DNA of 64,000 bases. Origin: Stutzerimonas decontaminans (GTDB taxonomy: Bacteria > Pseudomonadota > Gammaproteobacteria > Pseudomonadales > Pseudomonadaceae). A model generated the notes under the pieces. That model was given only the letters and a program-made list of their open reading frames with translations. It made no database searches and was not told where the DNA came from. The stretch is taken from the NCBI RefSeq assembly GCF_000661915.1, contig NZ_CP007509.1:4477501-4541500 (forward strand), given 5' to 3'. Position 1 is the stretch's first letter; each line of letters begins with the position of its first letter. Shown piece after piece: positions 1-8,299 of this stretch. The translations under genes were made by a program, and so were the position numbers.

Positions 1-48
1 ATCGTCTGCCTCCAGCAGCACGATCCGATCGAGCAGCAGTTCGCTCAT
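1..48 (-). CDS. Start of an unidentified gene, cut by window edge
   Basis: Sixteen codons from an ATG at 48-46 (MSELLLDRIVLLEADD) run off the left edge. The ATG overlaps the TGA of the upstream acyl-CoA dehydrogenase-like gene as ATGA, the usual sign of translational coupling, so the two are likely co-transcribed. Too little is present to name a family. Confidence 0.6.
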   Translation of the reverse strand, partial: MSELLLDRIVLLEADD

Positions 49-1202
49 AGCAACGGCAGCCCCAGCAAACTGCGGCCCGTCCAGAGCTTGAGCAGGCCGG
101 TGGTGGGCGTCATAACATGTCCCGCACGCGCATCACGCAGCAAACGCGCAACGCGGCTGTTTTCCCGATAGGCCGCACCGCCACACAGGGTCATCGCCTC
201 ATTCGCCAGGCGCACCGCAGTTTCCGCCGCATCTGCCTTGCACGACAGAATGAACGGCAGCGCTTCGGGATGCGCGGCATCGCCGCGACGTGCCGCTTCA
301 CGCACCAGGGCGCGGGTCTTGACCAGATCGGTCCAGAGTTCGCCATAGCGAACTTGCAGGCTTTCCACATCCCGCAAGGCTTCGCCGGAATGGCTGTAGC
401 GCCGCGAGCGCAGCTGCAGGCTGGCTTCATCCAGCGCCGCCTGGGCAACGCCGAGATAGGTGCCGGCCATGGCCATGAGAAAGAACGGCGCGACCACCTC
501 GAACACATACCAGACCTGGTCGCCCGGCTCGCCGAGCAGATTGCGCGCGGGCACCCGGACCTGTTCCAGCCGCAGAGGCCGCGAGGAGTTGCCGCGCATG
601 CCGAAGCCGGCCCAGGCATCGAGCCACTGCATGCCGGCGCTGCCCTTGTCGACGATCAGGCAGCTGAAATCCCCGGCTTCCGCGCCAGTGGCCACGGTGG
701 AGACAACGTAGGAATCGGCATGCGCGCCATTGGTAACGAATTGCTTGGTGCCGTCGACGATGAAGTCCTCACCGTCGGCATCCAGACGCGTTTCCGGCAG
801 ATAGAAATGCGCGCCGGTGCCCTGCTCGGACAGCGCCAAGGTGGTGATATGGCGCCCCTGGGCGATCTCGCGCAGATAATGATCACGCTGATGCTCGGTG
901 GCCTTGGCGGCGATCACCGCAGTCGCCACGCAATGCATGCCGTAACACAGCGCCGACGACGAGCAAGCGCGAGCGATGGTTTCGGTGAGTACGCACAAAC
1001 CCAGCAGCCCCTGGCCGAGCCCGCCAAGTTCGCTCGGCACCTGCAGCCCGAGCAGGCCGGCGTCGGCGAACGCCTGCATCGAATGGGCAGGCCAGCGGCA
1101 TTCAGCGTCTACCTCGGCAGCCAATGGTGCGATTACGGTTTCGGCCAGATTGGCGGCGACACCCTGCAGTTCGACGAGCTGAACGGGTAGCAAATGGTCC
1201 AT
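45..1202 (-). CDS. Acyl-CoA dehydrogenase-like flavoprotein
   Basis: The 385-residue protein has the length and layout of the acyl-CoA dehydrogenase superfamily. It has an N-terminal helical domain (about 10-115), a middle beta domain with the FAD/substrate motif LALSEQGTGAHF near 122-133, and a C-terminal helical bundle ending in RDARAGHVMTPTTG (356-369). The family normally has a YEGT-type motif after the RDA(R/K) element, supplying the catalytic glutamate; here that place reads MTPTTG. The base must therefore lie elsewhere, as in isovaleryl-CoA dehydrogenase, or the enzyme catalyses a different flavin reaction. The ATG at 1202 follows GGAAG with 5-nt spacing. It is divergent from the lactonase gene and overlaps the next gene by 4 nt. 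The substrate cannot be told from sequence. Confidence 0.85.
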   Translation of the reverse strand: MDHLLPVQLVELQGVAANLAETVIAPLAAEVDAECRWPAHSMQAFADAGLLGLQVPSELGGLGQGLLGLCVLTETIARACSSSALCYGMHCVATAVIAAKATEHQRDHYLREIAQGRHITTLALSEQGTGAHFYLPETRLDADGEDFIVDGTKQFVTNGAHADSYVVSTVATGAEAGDFSCLIVDKGSAGMQWLDAWAGFGMRGNSSRPLRLEQVRVPARNLLGEPGDQVWYVFEVVAPFFLMAMAGTYLGVAQAALDEASLQLRSRRYSHSGEALRDVESLQVRYGELWTDLVKTRALVREAARRGDAAHPEALPFILSCKADAAETAVRLANEAMTLCGGAAYRENSRVARLLRDARAGHVMTPTTGLLKLWTGRSLLGLPLL

Positions 1203-1324
1203 TAATCTTCCTGAAAATCAAGGGAGGCCGGCATCCGCTCGGGTGTATATCAGACCACACAGCTCGGACATTGTTCGGCCCGCATTTCTCGGGAGCGTTG
1301 TGCCATGTGGATGGTCATAGTGGC

Positions 1325-2518
1325 ATGACTTCATCGACCAAGGGCAATCGGCCCAACCTGCTTCGCTTCGGCTTCGCCCTGCTGGTCGGCGCGATGCTGG
1401 CGGCAGGTGCGCGAGCCGAAACAGACGACATGCACATTCTCATCGGCAGCTACACGCACGACAGCGACAGCCCGGGCGTTCTGCGCCTGCGCTTCGATCC
1501 CGCAACCGGGCAGATCGACCCGAAGCCCGTGCAAACCTTCACCAGCGACAACCCCTCCTGGCTGGTGCTGGATAACAAGCGCGGCCGGCTCTACGCCACC
1601 AACGAGAACGGCCCGGCCCACGACGACCCGGTCGGACGGGTCAGCGCCTGGCGGCTCGAGGCCAGCGGCCAACACCAGCCCATCGGAAGGAGCATCAGCC
1701 TCGGCGACGAGCCGACCCACGCCAGCCTGAGCCATGACGGCCGCTACCTGTTCATCAGCAATTACGGTTCGCGACCAAACCCGGGTGGCAGCCTGGCGGT
1801 GATGCCACTGGCCGAGGATGGTCGCCCCTTGCCGGTCACGCAGATCGCTGCGCATCAGCCGAGCGGCGTACACCCCGAACGCCAGCAGTCGGCGCATGTG
1901 CATTCCGCCGTACCCAGCCCGGATGGCAGGCGCCTGCTGGTCAGCGACCTGGGCGCCGATCGGGTGTTCGTCTACCGCTACGACCCGAGCAATACCGAAC
2001 GCCCGCTGCGGCCCGACGAGCCGGCAAGCATCGAACTGCCGCCCGGCAGCGGCCCGCGCCATCTGGTCTTCCACCCCAAAGGCAAACACGCCTATCTCGC
2101 CCTCGAGCTGAGCGCTCAGGTGGCAAGCTTCGACTACACCGATGGCAGGCTGACCCGCCGGCAACTGCTGGACCTCAAAGATGCCGGCAGCGACGTGCGG
2201 CATTCACCAGGGGCGATCCATACCTCTGCCGATGGCCGCTTCCTCTATGTCAGCGACCGCGGCGACTACAACCACATCATTGTCTTCGCCATCAATGGCG
2301 ACGGTATGCTGCGGGAGATACAACGCCGTTCCAGCGAAGGCCGCGAACCGCGGGAATTTGCCATCACGCCGGACGGACGCTTCATGCTGATCGCCAATCA
2401 GCTGAGCAATGCCCTGGTGCTGCTACGCCGCGATCCGGACAGTGGAAAGCTGGGCGAGACCCTGCAAACACTGCCGCTCGGCCGTCCTTCGGATATCAAG
2501 CTGCTCGCCCCGAACTGA
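1325..2518 (+). CDS. Exported lactonase-family beta-propeller protein
   Basis: The 397-residue protein matches the 6-phosphogluconolactonase/YbhE-type seven-bladed propeller family (lactonase, PF10282 type). Blade-like repeats include GSYTHDSDSPGVLRLRF, SPDGRRLLVSDLGADRVFVY, GSGPRHLVFHPKGKHAYL and ITPDGRFMLIANQLSNAL. The start at 1325 gives a classical signal peptide: a hydrophobic stretch around residues 14-27 and an AGARA cleavage site near residue 31. The protein is therefore likely periplasmic, unlike cytoplasmic E. coli Pgl. Longer in-frame starts upstream would destroy the signal peptide. It is a single gene, convergent with lafW. The substrate is unknown; a role in sugar-lactone or exopolymer metabolism is inference only. 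Confidence 0.85.
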   Translation: MTSSTKGNRPNLLRFGFALLVGAMLAAGARAETDDMHILIGSYTHDSDSPGVLRLRFDPATGQIDPKPVQTFTSDNPSWLVLDNKRGRLYATNENGPAHDDPVGRVSAWRLEASGQHQPIGRSISLGDEPTHASLSHDGRYLFISNYGSRPNPGGSLAVMPLAEDGRPLPVTQIAAHQPSGVHPERQQSAHVHSAVPSPDGRRLLVSDLGADRVFVYRYDPSNTERPLRPDEPASIELPPGSGPRHLVFHPKGKHAYLALELSAQVASFDYTDGRLTRRQLLDLKDAGSDVRHSPGAIHTSADGRFLYVSDRGDYNHIIVFAINGDGMLREIQRRSSEGREPREFAITPDGRFMLIANQLSNALVLLRRDPDSGKLGETLQTLPLGRPSDIKLLAPN

Positions 2519-2533
2519 CCGCAAGCCGGTCAG
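2515..2533. terminator. Hairpin between convergent genes
   Basis: A perfect 7-bp inverted repeat (CTGACCG, 5-nt loop, CGGTCAG) spans the stop codons of the convergent lactonase and lafW genes. There is no T tract, so it is at best a weak or Rho-assisted bidirectional terminator. Confidence 0.35.
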
Positions 2534-3567
2534 GACAGCAGGCTGACCACCGCGAAGCGGCTGATGTTGGCCTGCGCCACCACCGTCTGGGTGACCGCTG
2601 CGTAGCTAGAGGGGCTGCGCTGCATCAGGTTGAACACTGAGTGGGAGAAATCCTTCGCCCACTGTTGCTCATCGATATCGGCCTGCTGCGCCAGGAATTC
2701 GCGGATCTCGCGCTGACGCTGACCAAGCTGCTCGCGCAGCGCGCCGACCTTCTCCAGCCCGGCCACCACGGTATCGAGCATGCGCCGCAGTTCACGCAGC
2801 GAATCCAGTGCCGGTTCTTCGGGAAGCTTCAACAACTGCTCTTCGTGACTCTGCACACGCTGGAAGCGGCCCTGGGTGAAAAGCTTGTCCTCGCCTTGCA
2901 CCGCCAGCTGGTCCTTGAGCTGCTGCCAATCACTTTCCCGCGCCGAGAACCTGAGCCGACCACTGTCGTCGAGTTCGGCACGGATACCCGACTGCCCGAG
3001 GCTGCCGTTGAAGCGGCGCAGGATCTGTTCATCGCTCATGTCATCGTCGAGCACCACCGCCACCGGCTCGGCCAGCTGGCGCCCGCCACTGAACAGCAGC
3101 GTCTCGCGACCGGACTGGCGGATGGCTTCGAGCGATTCCAGGCCCTGCAGGCTGAAGCGGCTGCGCACCGGCTCGCTCAGGCGCAGCTTCAGCGTCGCGT
3201 CCAGAGAGTTGGCCGAGCGCTTGCTGCGCTCGCGCAACAGCTGCTCCACCTCCTGCATGGCGTTCCGAATCGCATCCGGCCCACTACTCGAGGTCGGCGA
3301 GCTGATTTCGCGGCTGAGGCTGAGCTTGAGCTGGGAAAGCCGGGCGTGCAGATCATTCAGGTAGCTTTCCGCCGACTGCATCGACGACAGCTGCTGATTG
3401 AGCTGCAGGCTGAAGCTGGTGCTCTTCTTGTTGGCGGTTTCCGCATGCGCGGTATCGCCCGGCACCGGCAGGCGCCGCGATGCCGTAGGCACGTCGGCAA
3501 GCAGGGCCTGTCGGCGCTCATGGGGGTTGATGGCGGAAACGGCGGGAAGCGGCTTGCCAATCTTCAT
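2530..3567 (-). CDS. lafW: LafW-like flagellar hook-associated protein
   Basis: A 345-residue protein encoded directly after flgL, 16 nt downstream, as the last gene of the flgB-lafW operon. It has a helical, coiled-coil-like N-terminal part (about 49-120), then a segment at 165-212 (AVVLDDDMSDEQILRRFN followed by ELDDSGRLRF). That segment resembles the flagellin/hook-associated IN motif found in FliD and FlgK. The C-terminus (about 240-345) is helical and ends hydrophobic and Gly-poor. In enterobacterial Flag-2 loci a hook-associated gene called lafW sits at this position after flgL, so the name rests on synteny plus the IN-like motif. The ATG is preceded by GAGGA. It may be an extra junction or cap component of the lateral filament; that is inference. 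Confidence 0.65.
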   Translation of the reverse strand: MKIGKPLPAVSAINPHERRQALLADVPTASRRLPVPGDTAHAETANKKSTSFSLQLNQQLSSMQSAESYLNDLHARLSQLKLSLSREISSPTSSSGPDAIRNAMQEVEQLLRERSKRSANSLDATLKLRLSEPVRSRFSLQGLESLEAIRQSGRETLLFSGGRQLAEPVAVVLDDDMSDEQILRRFNGSLGQSGIRAELDDSGRLRFSARESDWQQLKDQLAVQGEDKLFTQGRFQRVQSHEEQLLKLPEEPALDSLRELRRMLDTVVAGLEKVGALREQLGQRQREIREFLAQQADIDEQQWAKDFSHSVFNLMQRSPSSYAAVTQTVVAQANISRFAVVSLLS

Positions 3568-3583
3568 TCAAGCGTTCCTCGCC

Positions 3584-4492
3584 TCAGAGCATGCCGAACA
3601 GGGTCAGGCCATTGATTTTCAGATAGGTCTTCTGGGTGGCCTGCAGCGACAGCTGGTAGTTGTTCAGGTCGATGCTGGCGCCGGCATAGTCCAGACGCGA
3701 CAGCTCGCCGTCGATCTTCTGGTTTACCAGTGAGACGTCTTCGTTGCTGCTGCTGAGCAGGGTCAAGGTGTTCTGCCGGCCGCCGAGGTCGGTCACCGCG
3801 CCGAGCAGGCGGGCATGGGTGGCATCCAGGTTGTCCATGGTGGTGGTGATCTGGGCACGCACGGCGGGGTCGGTGGAGTCCAGCGCCGGGTCCTTGAGCA
3901 CCTGTACCAGCGCGCGCAGCTCGTTGAGCATGCCGACGTCGGCACCGAAGATCTGCGCCGCGGTGACGTTCTCTTCTACCAGCACGCCGTTGGCCACCGC
4001 CGCCTGGCGGTGCTGATCGTTGCCCTGCAGCACATAGGCACCGCCGACCAGGGCGATCGCCGACTGGTTGGAGCGGGTGCCGGAGAACAGGTAGCGGCCT
4101 TCTTCGTCACGCACGTTGGCAAAGCTCAGCACGGTGTTTTCCAGCGAATCCAGCTCGTTGGCGATGGCCGACAGGTCTTCATCGGTATTGCTGCCGTTGG
4201 CTGCCCACAGCAGCAGATCGCGGATGCTCAGCATGCTGTCCGACGCAGCCTTCAGATTCGCCTCCTGCTTCGACAGATTGCCGGAAACGTTGGCGATGTT
4301 GGTGCGGTACTGCGTCAGGCTGGCTTCCTCGCGCTGGATGCGCAGCACGCGGACCGCCGAGATCGGATCGTCGGACGGCACCAGCATGCGCTCGCCGCTG
4401 GCCATCTGCTGCATCAGCTTGCCGAGCTTCTCGGAGCTGTTGTTCAGCGAGCCGTGCATCATCGCGGTGATCTGGGCGTTGGAAATGCGCAT
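3584..4492 (-). CDS. flgL: Flagellar hook-filament junction protein FlgL (HAP3)
   Basis: 302 residues. The N-terminal D0/D1 region is flagellin-like (MRISNAQITAMM, then MASGERMLVPSDDPISAVRV), as in FlgL. The C-terminus (YAGASIDLNNYQLSLQATQK) forms the partner helix, with the typical end LKINGLTLFGML. FlgL forms the second hook-filament junction ring outside the cell, between FlgK and flagellin, and is exported unfolded by the flagellar type III apparatus, which explains the absence of a Sec signal. It lies 37 nt after flgK. Lateral-system ownership comes from operon context. Confidence 0.93.
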   Translation of the reverse strand: MRISNAQITAMMHGSLNNSSEKLGKLMQQMASGERMLVPSDDPISAVRVLRIQREEASLTQYRTNIANVSGNLSKQEANLKAASDSMLSIRDLLLWAANGSNTDEDLSAIANELDSLENTVLSFANVRDEEGRYLFSGTRSNQSAIALVGGAYVLQGNDQHRQAAVANGVLVEENVTAAQIFGADVGMLNELRALVQVLKDPALDSTDPAVRAQITTTMDNLDATHARLLGAVTDLGGRQNTLTLLSSSNEDVSLVNQKIDGELSRLDYAGASIDLNNYQLSLQATQKTYLKINGLTLFGML

Positions 4493-4529
4493 GGTGTCTT
4501 TCTCGTCAGTCGAATCGGGCGGCGAGCGC

Positions 4530-5909
4530 TCAGAACATCGCCAATACGGCGTTGAACAGGTCGTTGGAGGTGCTGATTACTTTCATGTTGGCCTGATAGG
4601 CCTGTTCGTAAGCCATCAGGTTGACCGCTTCCTCGTCCAGGTTCACTGCGCTGACGCTGTCGCGCTGGGCCTGGGCCTGCTCGGCGACAACCGTGGCGGC
4701 GGCGAGGTCGGCCTTGTTCTGCCGGCTGGCGCTGCCGACGCGGCCGACCAGGCCGGCGTAGGCATCGTTCAGCGGAACATCGCTGCCGGCCACGTTGACC
4801 TTGGCCGACTTGAGCTCCAGCAGGGCCAACAGATTCTCGTTGTTGCCGACTTCGCCGGTGCCGCTCTGGCCGGCAGAAGAGAACGCCAGTTGTTCCGGCG
4901 TCAGCGCGGTCACCGCGAGCATGCCGCTGGTGCTGCCGGGGGTGTAGACGAACAGCGGCTGGCCGGCATTGCCATTGAGGTCGAAGCCACCGGCGAGGGT
5001 GTCGTTGACCATCTGCGCCAGGGCCGCGGCCATGTCGTGCAGGTCCGCCTGGGCGGGACGCAACGCGCCGTATTCCATGTCGTAGAGCGCGCCCAGCGAG
5101 CCGCCGAGGCCTTCCTGTACCAGCGGGAAGGTGGTCTTGGCGAACACCAGGGTAAGTTCCTGTTCGCCGGCCAGGTTCTGCTCCACGCGCAGCTCACCGG
5201 CCGTCGCGCCCGCCACCAGCGGCTGACCGTTGGCCAGGGACACGGTGAGCGTGCCATCGGCAACTTCCTGCACGCGGATGCCGGCGTACTGGCTGAGGTC
5301 CTTGATCAGGTTCTCGCGGTAGTCGCGCAGCGTGGCGGTATCGCGCCCGGCCGACTCCATCTTGAGGATTTCCGCGTTCAGCTCGGCGATGTTGCCGGAC
5401 AGCCCGTTGATCTCGGCGACCATCGCCACGCGCTGGCCCTGCAGGGCGTTGAGCTGGGTGCCGATGTTGCCGTTCAGGCCGTTGAAGCGCTGCGCCAGCT
5501 GCTTGGCCTCGCCGATGATCTGCTGGCGCAGGGCGATGGATTCCGGCGTCGAGCTGGCCTCGCTGAGCGCGGCGAAGAAGTTGTCCAGGCCGACGCTGAC
5601 GCTGGAGCCTTCGCTGTGGATCAGGCCTTCCAGCGCGGTCAGATACTGCTGGCTGGTGCCGTAGTAGTTCTTGTCGGTGCTGGCGCGCCAGAGCTGCTGA
5701 TTCTGGAAATCGTTGGACAGCCGGCGGATGCTGCTGACCTGCACGCCGCCACCGATGCTGGTGGCAGTCTGCCCGCCGACCGAATGCATCTCCGGCGCCA
5801 GGCGGCTGAAGCCGGGCGTTTTGACGTTGGCGATGTTCTGCCCGGTCGCGGTTAGGGCGATCTGCGAGGCGCGTACGCCGCTGTAGCCAATCTGACTCAA
5901 GACACTCAC
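4530..5909 (-). CDS. flgK: Flagellar hook-associated protein FlgK (HAP1)
   Basis: 459 residues, on the short side for FlgK. The N-terminus carries the rod/hook-type motif (TATGQNIANVKTPGFSRL, about 21-38). The C-terminus has the matching helix (NLDEEAVNLMAYEQAYQANM, then KVISTSNDLFNAVLAMF). These two ends form the D0 coiled coil in the assembled junction, while the middle is the variable surface domain. Its ATG overlaps the flgJ stop by 4 nt (ATGA), so translation is coupled. FlgK caps the completed hook and forms the first junction ring. Confidence 0.94.
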   Translation of the reverse strand: MSVLSQIGYSGVRASQIALTATGQNIANVKTPGFSRLAPEMHSVGGQTATSIGGGVQVSSIRRLSNDFQNQQLWRASTDKNYYGTSQQYLTALEGLIHSEGSSVSVGLDNFFAALSEASSTPESIALRQQIIGEAKQLAQRFNGLNGNIGTQLNALQGQRVAMVAEINGLSGNIAELNAEILKMESAGRDTATLRDYRENLIKDLSQYAGIRVQEVADGTLTVSLANGQPLVAGATAGELRVEQNLAGEQELTLVFAKTTFPLVQEGLGGSLGALYDMEYGALRPAQADLHDMAAALAQMVNDTLAGGFDLNGNAGQPLFVYTPGSTSGMLAVTALTPEQLAFSSAGQSGTGEVGNNENLLALLELKSAKVNVAGSDVPLNDAYAGLVGRVGSASRQNKADLAAATVVAEQAQAQRDSVSAVNLDEEAVNLMAYEQAYQANMKVISTSNDLFNAVLAMF

Positions 5910-7027
5910 GACAAGGCTTCCTTCGAATCGATGCGGATCGGTTGAGCGAACGCCACGGAGAGATGACGGGCAGCAACCGGCTGTTGCCTATCCAAGGCGA
6001 CTGCGGCGGGCGCGCTATTAAGCGCGACGGACGCTGGCTGTCCGCCGCTGATGCGCTTGCCCTCGACAGCTGCCAGCAATTGCCCCTGCGACAGGCGCTC
6101 GGCAGTGGCCAGGCTGGCCTGTGCTGCCTGCGGCCAGCCAGACGCCTGCACGGCGGCCTGCGGCTCGCGTGGCTGGCTGTTGGCAGCCTGCAGGTCCTTG
6201 AGGATGTTGCGCGTGTAGTCGCGAGTCTCCTGGTACGGAATCTTGTGGATCCAGCTGGCCGCATCGATTTCGCCGCGGCGCGGGTCGCCATGGTTCTTCA
6301 GCCACTCGTCGACCTTGCCGGGACCGGCGTTGTAAGCCGCCAATGCCAGCGCCTGATGACCGTCGTAGCGCTCGAGCATCTTGTTCAGATAGGCGCTGCC
6401 GAGACGCTTGTTGTAATCGGCATCGCTGGTCAGCCGCGCTTCGTCGAATGGCAGGCCGAGTTCGGCGGCCATGTCGCGGGCGGTACCCGGCATCAGCTGC
6501 ATCAGGCCGCGGGCGCCCTTGGGCGAGACCGCCGCCACGTTGCCGCTCGATTCATGCTTGATGACGCTATCGACCAGCGCGCGAAAGCCCGCCTTGCCCG
6601 CGGCCCAGGCGTTGTCCAGCGCATCGACGCCGCGCTGCCAGGTGCCGCGCAGCGCATGCTGGCCGACCGGCTGCGTGCTCGCGCCCGTCGCCAGACCGAG
6701 CGCAACAGGCGCTGGGGCGGTGCCGTCCAGCCCGCCGGAGAGCTGCTGCACCAGCATGTCGGCAATCCCGGTCTGGCGCTTGCCGGCCAGGGTCTCGGCG
6801 AGCACCTCGTCGTAGAAGTCGCGCATGGTGTCCAGCTCGCGGCTACGCATCGGGTTGCCGGCCGACAGCACGTCGCCGGCCTTGCGCATCTGCTTGAGGA
6901 TCTGCTGCAGGAACATGGCCTCGAACTGCTCGGAAACCATCTCCAGCTGCTGCCGGCGCGCGGCGCTCGGACCGTCGTTGCGCGCGCGCATGGCATTGAG
7001 GTGGTGCGGTAGGGAAACGATGCTCAT
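5906..7027 (-). CDS. flgJ: FlgJ rod-assembly protein fused to SLT lytic transglycosylase
   Basis: 373 residues in two domains. Residues about 25-100 are the rod-binding domain (SEQFEAMFLQQILKQMRKAG, DFYDEVLAETLAG). Residues about 140-285 are a lytic transglycosylase of the Slt/GH23 type, with the HES motif at 158-160 (E159 the likely catalytic acid), GARGLMQLMPGTA at 171-183, AYNAGP at 231-236 and IPYQETRDYT at 263-272. The well-known dual-domain FlgJ of polar or peritrichous systems carries a GH73 glucosaminidase instead. The protein scaffolds the rod and opens the peptidoglycan in the periplasm; export through the flagellar apparatus is inferred from the lack of a Sec signal. No strong Shine-Dalgarno precedes the ATG, and a 147-bp repeat-like spacer separates it from flgI. 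Confidence 0.93.
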   Translation of the reverse strand: MSIVSLPHHLNAMRARNDGPSAARRQQLEMVSEQFEAMFLQQILKQMRKAGDVLSAGNPMRSRELDTMRDFYDEVLAETLAGKRQTGIADMLVQQLSGGLDGTAPAPVALGLATGASTQPVGQHALRGTWQRGVDALDNAWAAGKAGFRALVDSVIKHESSGNVAAVSPKGARGLMQLMPGTARDMAAELGLPFDEARLTSDADYNKRLGSAYLNKMLERYDGHQALALAAYNAGPGKVDEWLKNHGDPRRGEIDAASWIHKIPYQETRDYTRNILKDLQAANSQPREPQAAVQASGWPQAAQASLATAERLSQGQLLAAVEGKRISGGQPASVALNSAPAAVALDRQQPVAARHLSVAFAQPIRIDSKEALS

Positions 7028-7063
7028 CCGGCAAGAACCTATTCAAATCTGCTGCGCTTCGGT

Positions 7064-7169
7064 CCTGCTTCGTTGAAAGCAGGCTCAGAATGCTCATTTA
7101 CAACCGTAAACTGCGCTTCTTCGCCTGTTTTCGCCTCGCAGGCCTCTAGCTCGCGAGACTTGAACAGGC
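7064..7169. repeat. Palindromic spacer between flgI and flgJ
   Basis: The 147-bp gap 7028-7174 is unusual in an otherwise tightly packed operon. It holds two inverted repeats. One is CCTGCTT/AAGCAGG at 7064-7083 (6-nt loop). The other is GCCTGTT/AACAGGC at 7123-7129 and 7163-7169, enclosing a CTCGCGAG palindrome. It looks like an extragenic repeat; an effect on mRNA stability or flgJKL expression is possible but not shown. Confidence 0.4.
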
Positions 7170-7174
7170 TCTTG

Positions 7175-8287
7175 TTACATCACGATCAGTTCGGCGTTCA
7201 GCGCGCCGGCGCGTTCCAGCGACTGGAGAATGCTCATCACGTCATCCGGGGTCGCGCCCAGGCTGTTGATGGTGTTGATGATGCTTTCCAGGCTGGCACC
7301 TTCGGGCCACTTGAACATGGCGTTGCGGTCCTGCTCGACAGCGACGTCCGATTGCGGCACCACCGCGGTCTGACCCTGGGAGAAGGGTCCCGGCTGGCTG
7401 ACCTGCGGCCGCTCGCTGATGGTGACGGTAAGCGAACCATGGGCGACCGCAGCGGCCTTCACCCGCACGCCTTCGCCGACCACCACAGTGCCGGTGCGGC
7501 TGTTGAACACCACCTTCGGCCGCACGCGGCCTTCTTCAACGTCCAGGCGTTCGAGCATGGCCATGAAACTCATGCGCTGGGTGCTGGTGACCGGGGCACG
7601 AATCGAGACCTTGGTGGCATTGAGCGCGGTGGCGGTGCCCTTGCCGAAGTAGGCATCGACCGCATCGACCACGCGGGTGACGGTCTGGAAGCTCGGCTGG
7701 CGCACATTGAGCATCACGTCCGGGCGCTCAGTGAAATCGGTGGGAATCATCCGCTCCACCGTGGCGCCGTTGGGGATCAGCCCGCTGTTGGAGGTATTGA
7801 TCGCCACCTTGGAACCGCTGGCACCTTTGGCATTCACTCCGCCGACCACCAGCGCGCCCTGGGCCACGGCATAGATTTCGCCATCGACGCCCTGCAGCGG
7901 GGTCATCAGCAGCTGGCCACCGCGCAGGCTCTTGGCGTCGCCCAGCGAGGACACGGTGACGTCGACGCTCTGCCCAGGGCTGTAGGACGGCGGCACCGTG
8001 GCGGTAACGGTTACTGCGGCAACGTTCTTCAGCTTGGGGTCGACGTTGGCCGGCAGGTTGATGCCGAACTGCTTGATCATGTTGGCCACCGAGTGGCTGG
8101 TGAACTTCACCTGGTTCTTGTCGCCGGTGCCATCGAGGCCGACCACCAGACCGTAGCCGATCAGCTGGTTGCCGCGGATGCCCTCGATATCCACCAGATC
8201 CATCAACGGCACGGCCTGCGCCGGCAGCTGCCAGCACAGAACAAGAAAGGCGAAGAACAGCTTCACGGAGCGCAAGGGGCTAGTCAT
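7175..8287 (-). CDS. flgI: Flagellar P-ring protein FlgI
   Basis: 370 residues, the normal FlgI length. It has a Sec signal peptide (charged MTSPLRSVKL, then a hydrophobic stretch, cleavage near AQA at about residue 25). It then shows the highly conserved DIEGIRGNQLIGYGLVVGLD and GTGDKNQVKFTSHSVANML-like segment. FlgI polymerises in the periplasm as the P ring around the rod, with FlgA as chaperone. It starts 12 nt after the flgH stop. Confidence 0.96.
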   Translation of the reverse strand: MTSPLRSVKLFFAFLVLCWQLPAQAVPLMDLVDIEGIRGNQLIGYGLVVGLDGTGDKNQVKFTSHSVANMIKQFGINLPANVDPKLKNVAAVTVTATVPPSYSPGQSVDVTVSSLGDAKSLRGGQLLMTPLQGVDGEIYAVAQGALVVGGVNAKGASGSKVAINTSNSGLIPNGATVERMIPTDFTERPDVMLNVRQPSFQTVTRVVDAVDAYFGKGTATALNATKVSIRAPVTSTQRMSFMAMLERLDVEEGRVRPKVVFNSRTGTVVVGEGVRVKAAAVAHGSLTVTISERPQVSQPGPFSQGQTAVVPQSDVAVEQDRNAMFKWPEGASLESIINTINSLGATPDDVMSILQSLERAGALNAELIVM

Positions 8288-8299
8288 TGGAGTTACCGC

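Noticed and set aside
4116..5855. 579-codon frame antisense to flgK/flgL
   Set aside because: Shadow of the real genes on the minus strand in GC-rich DNA; the translation is low-complexity without any domain.
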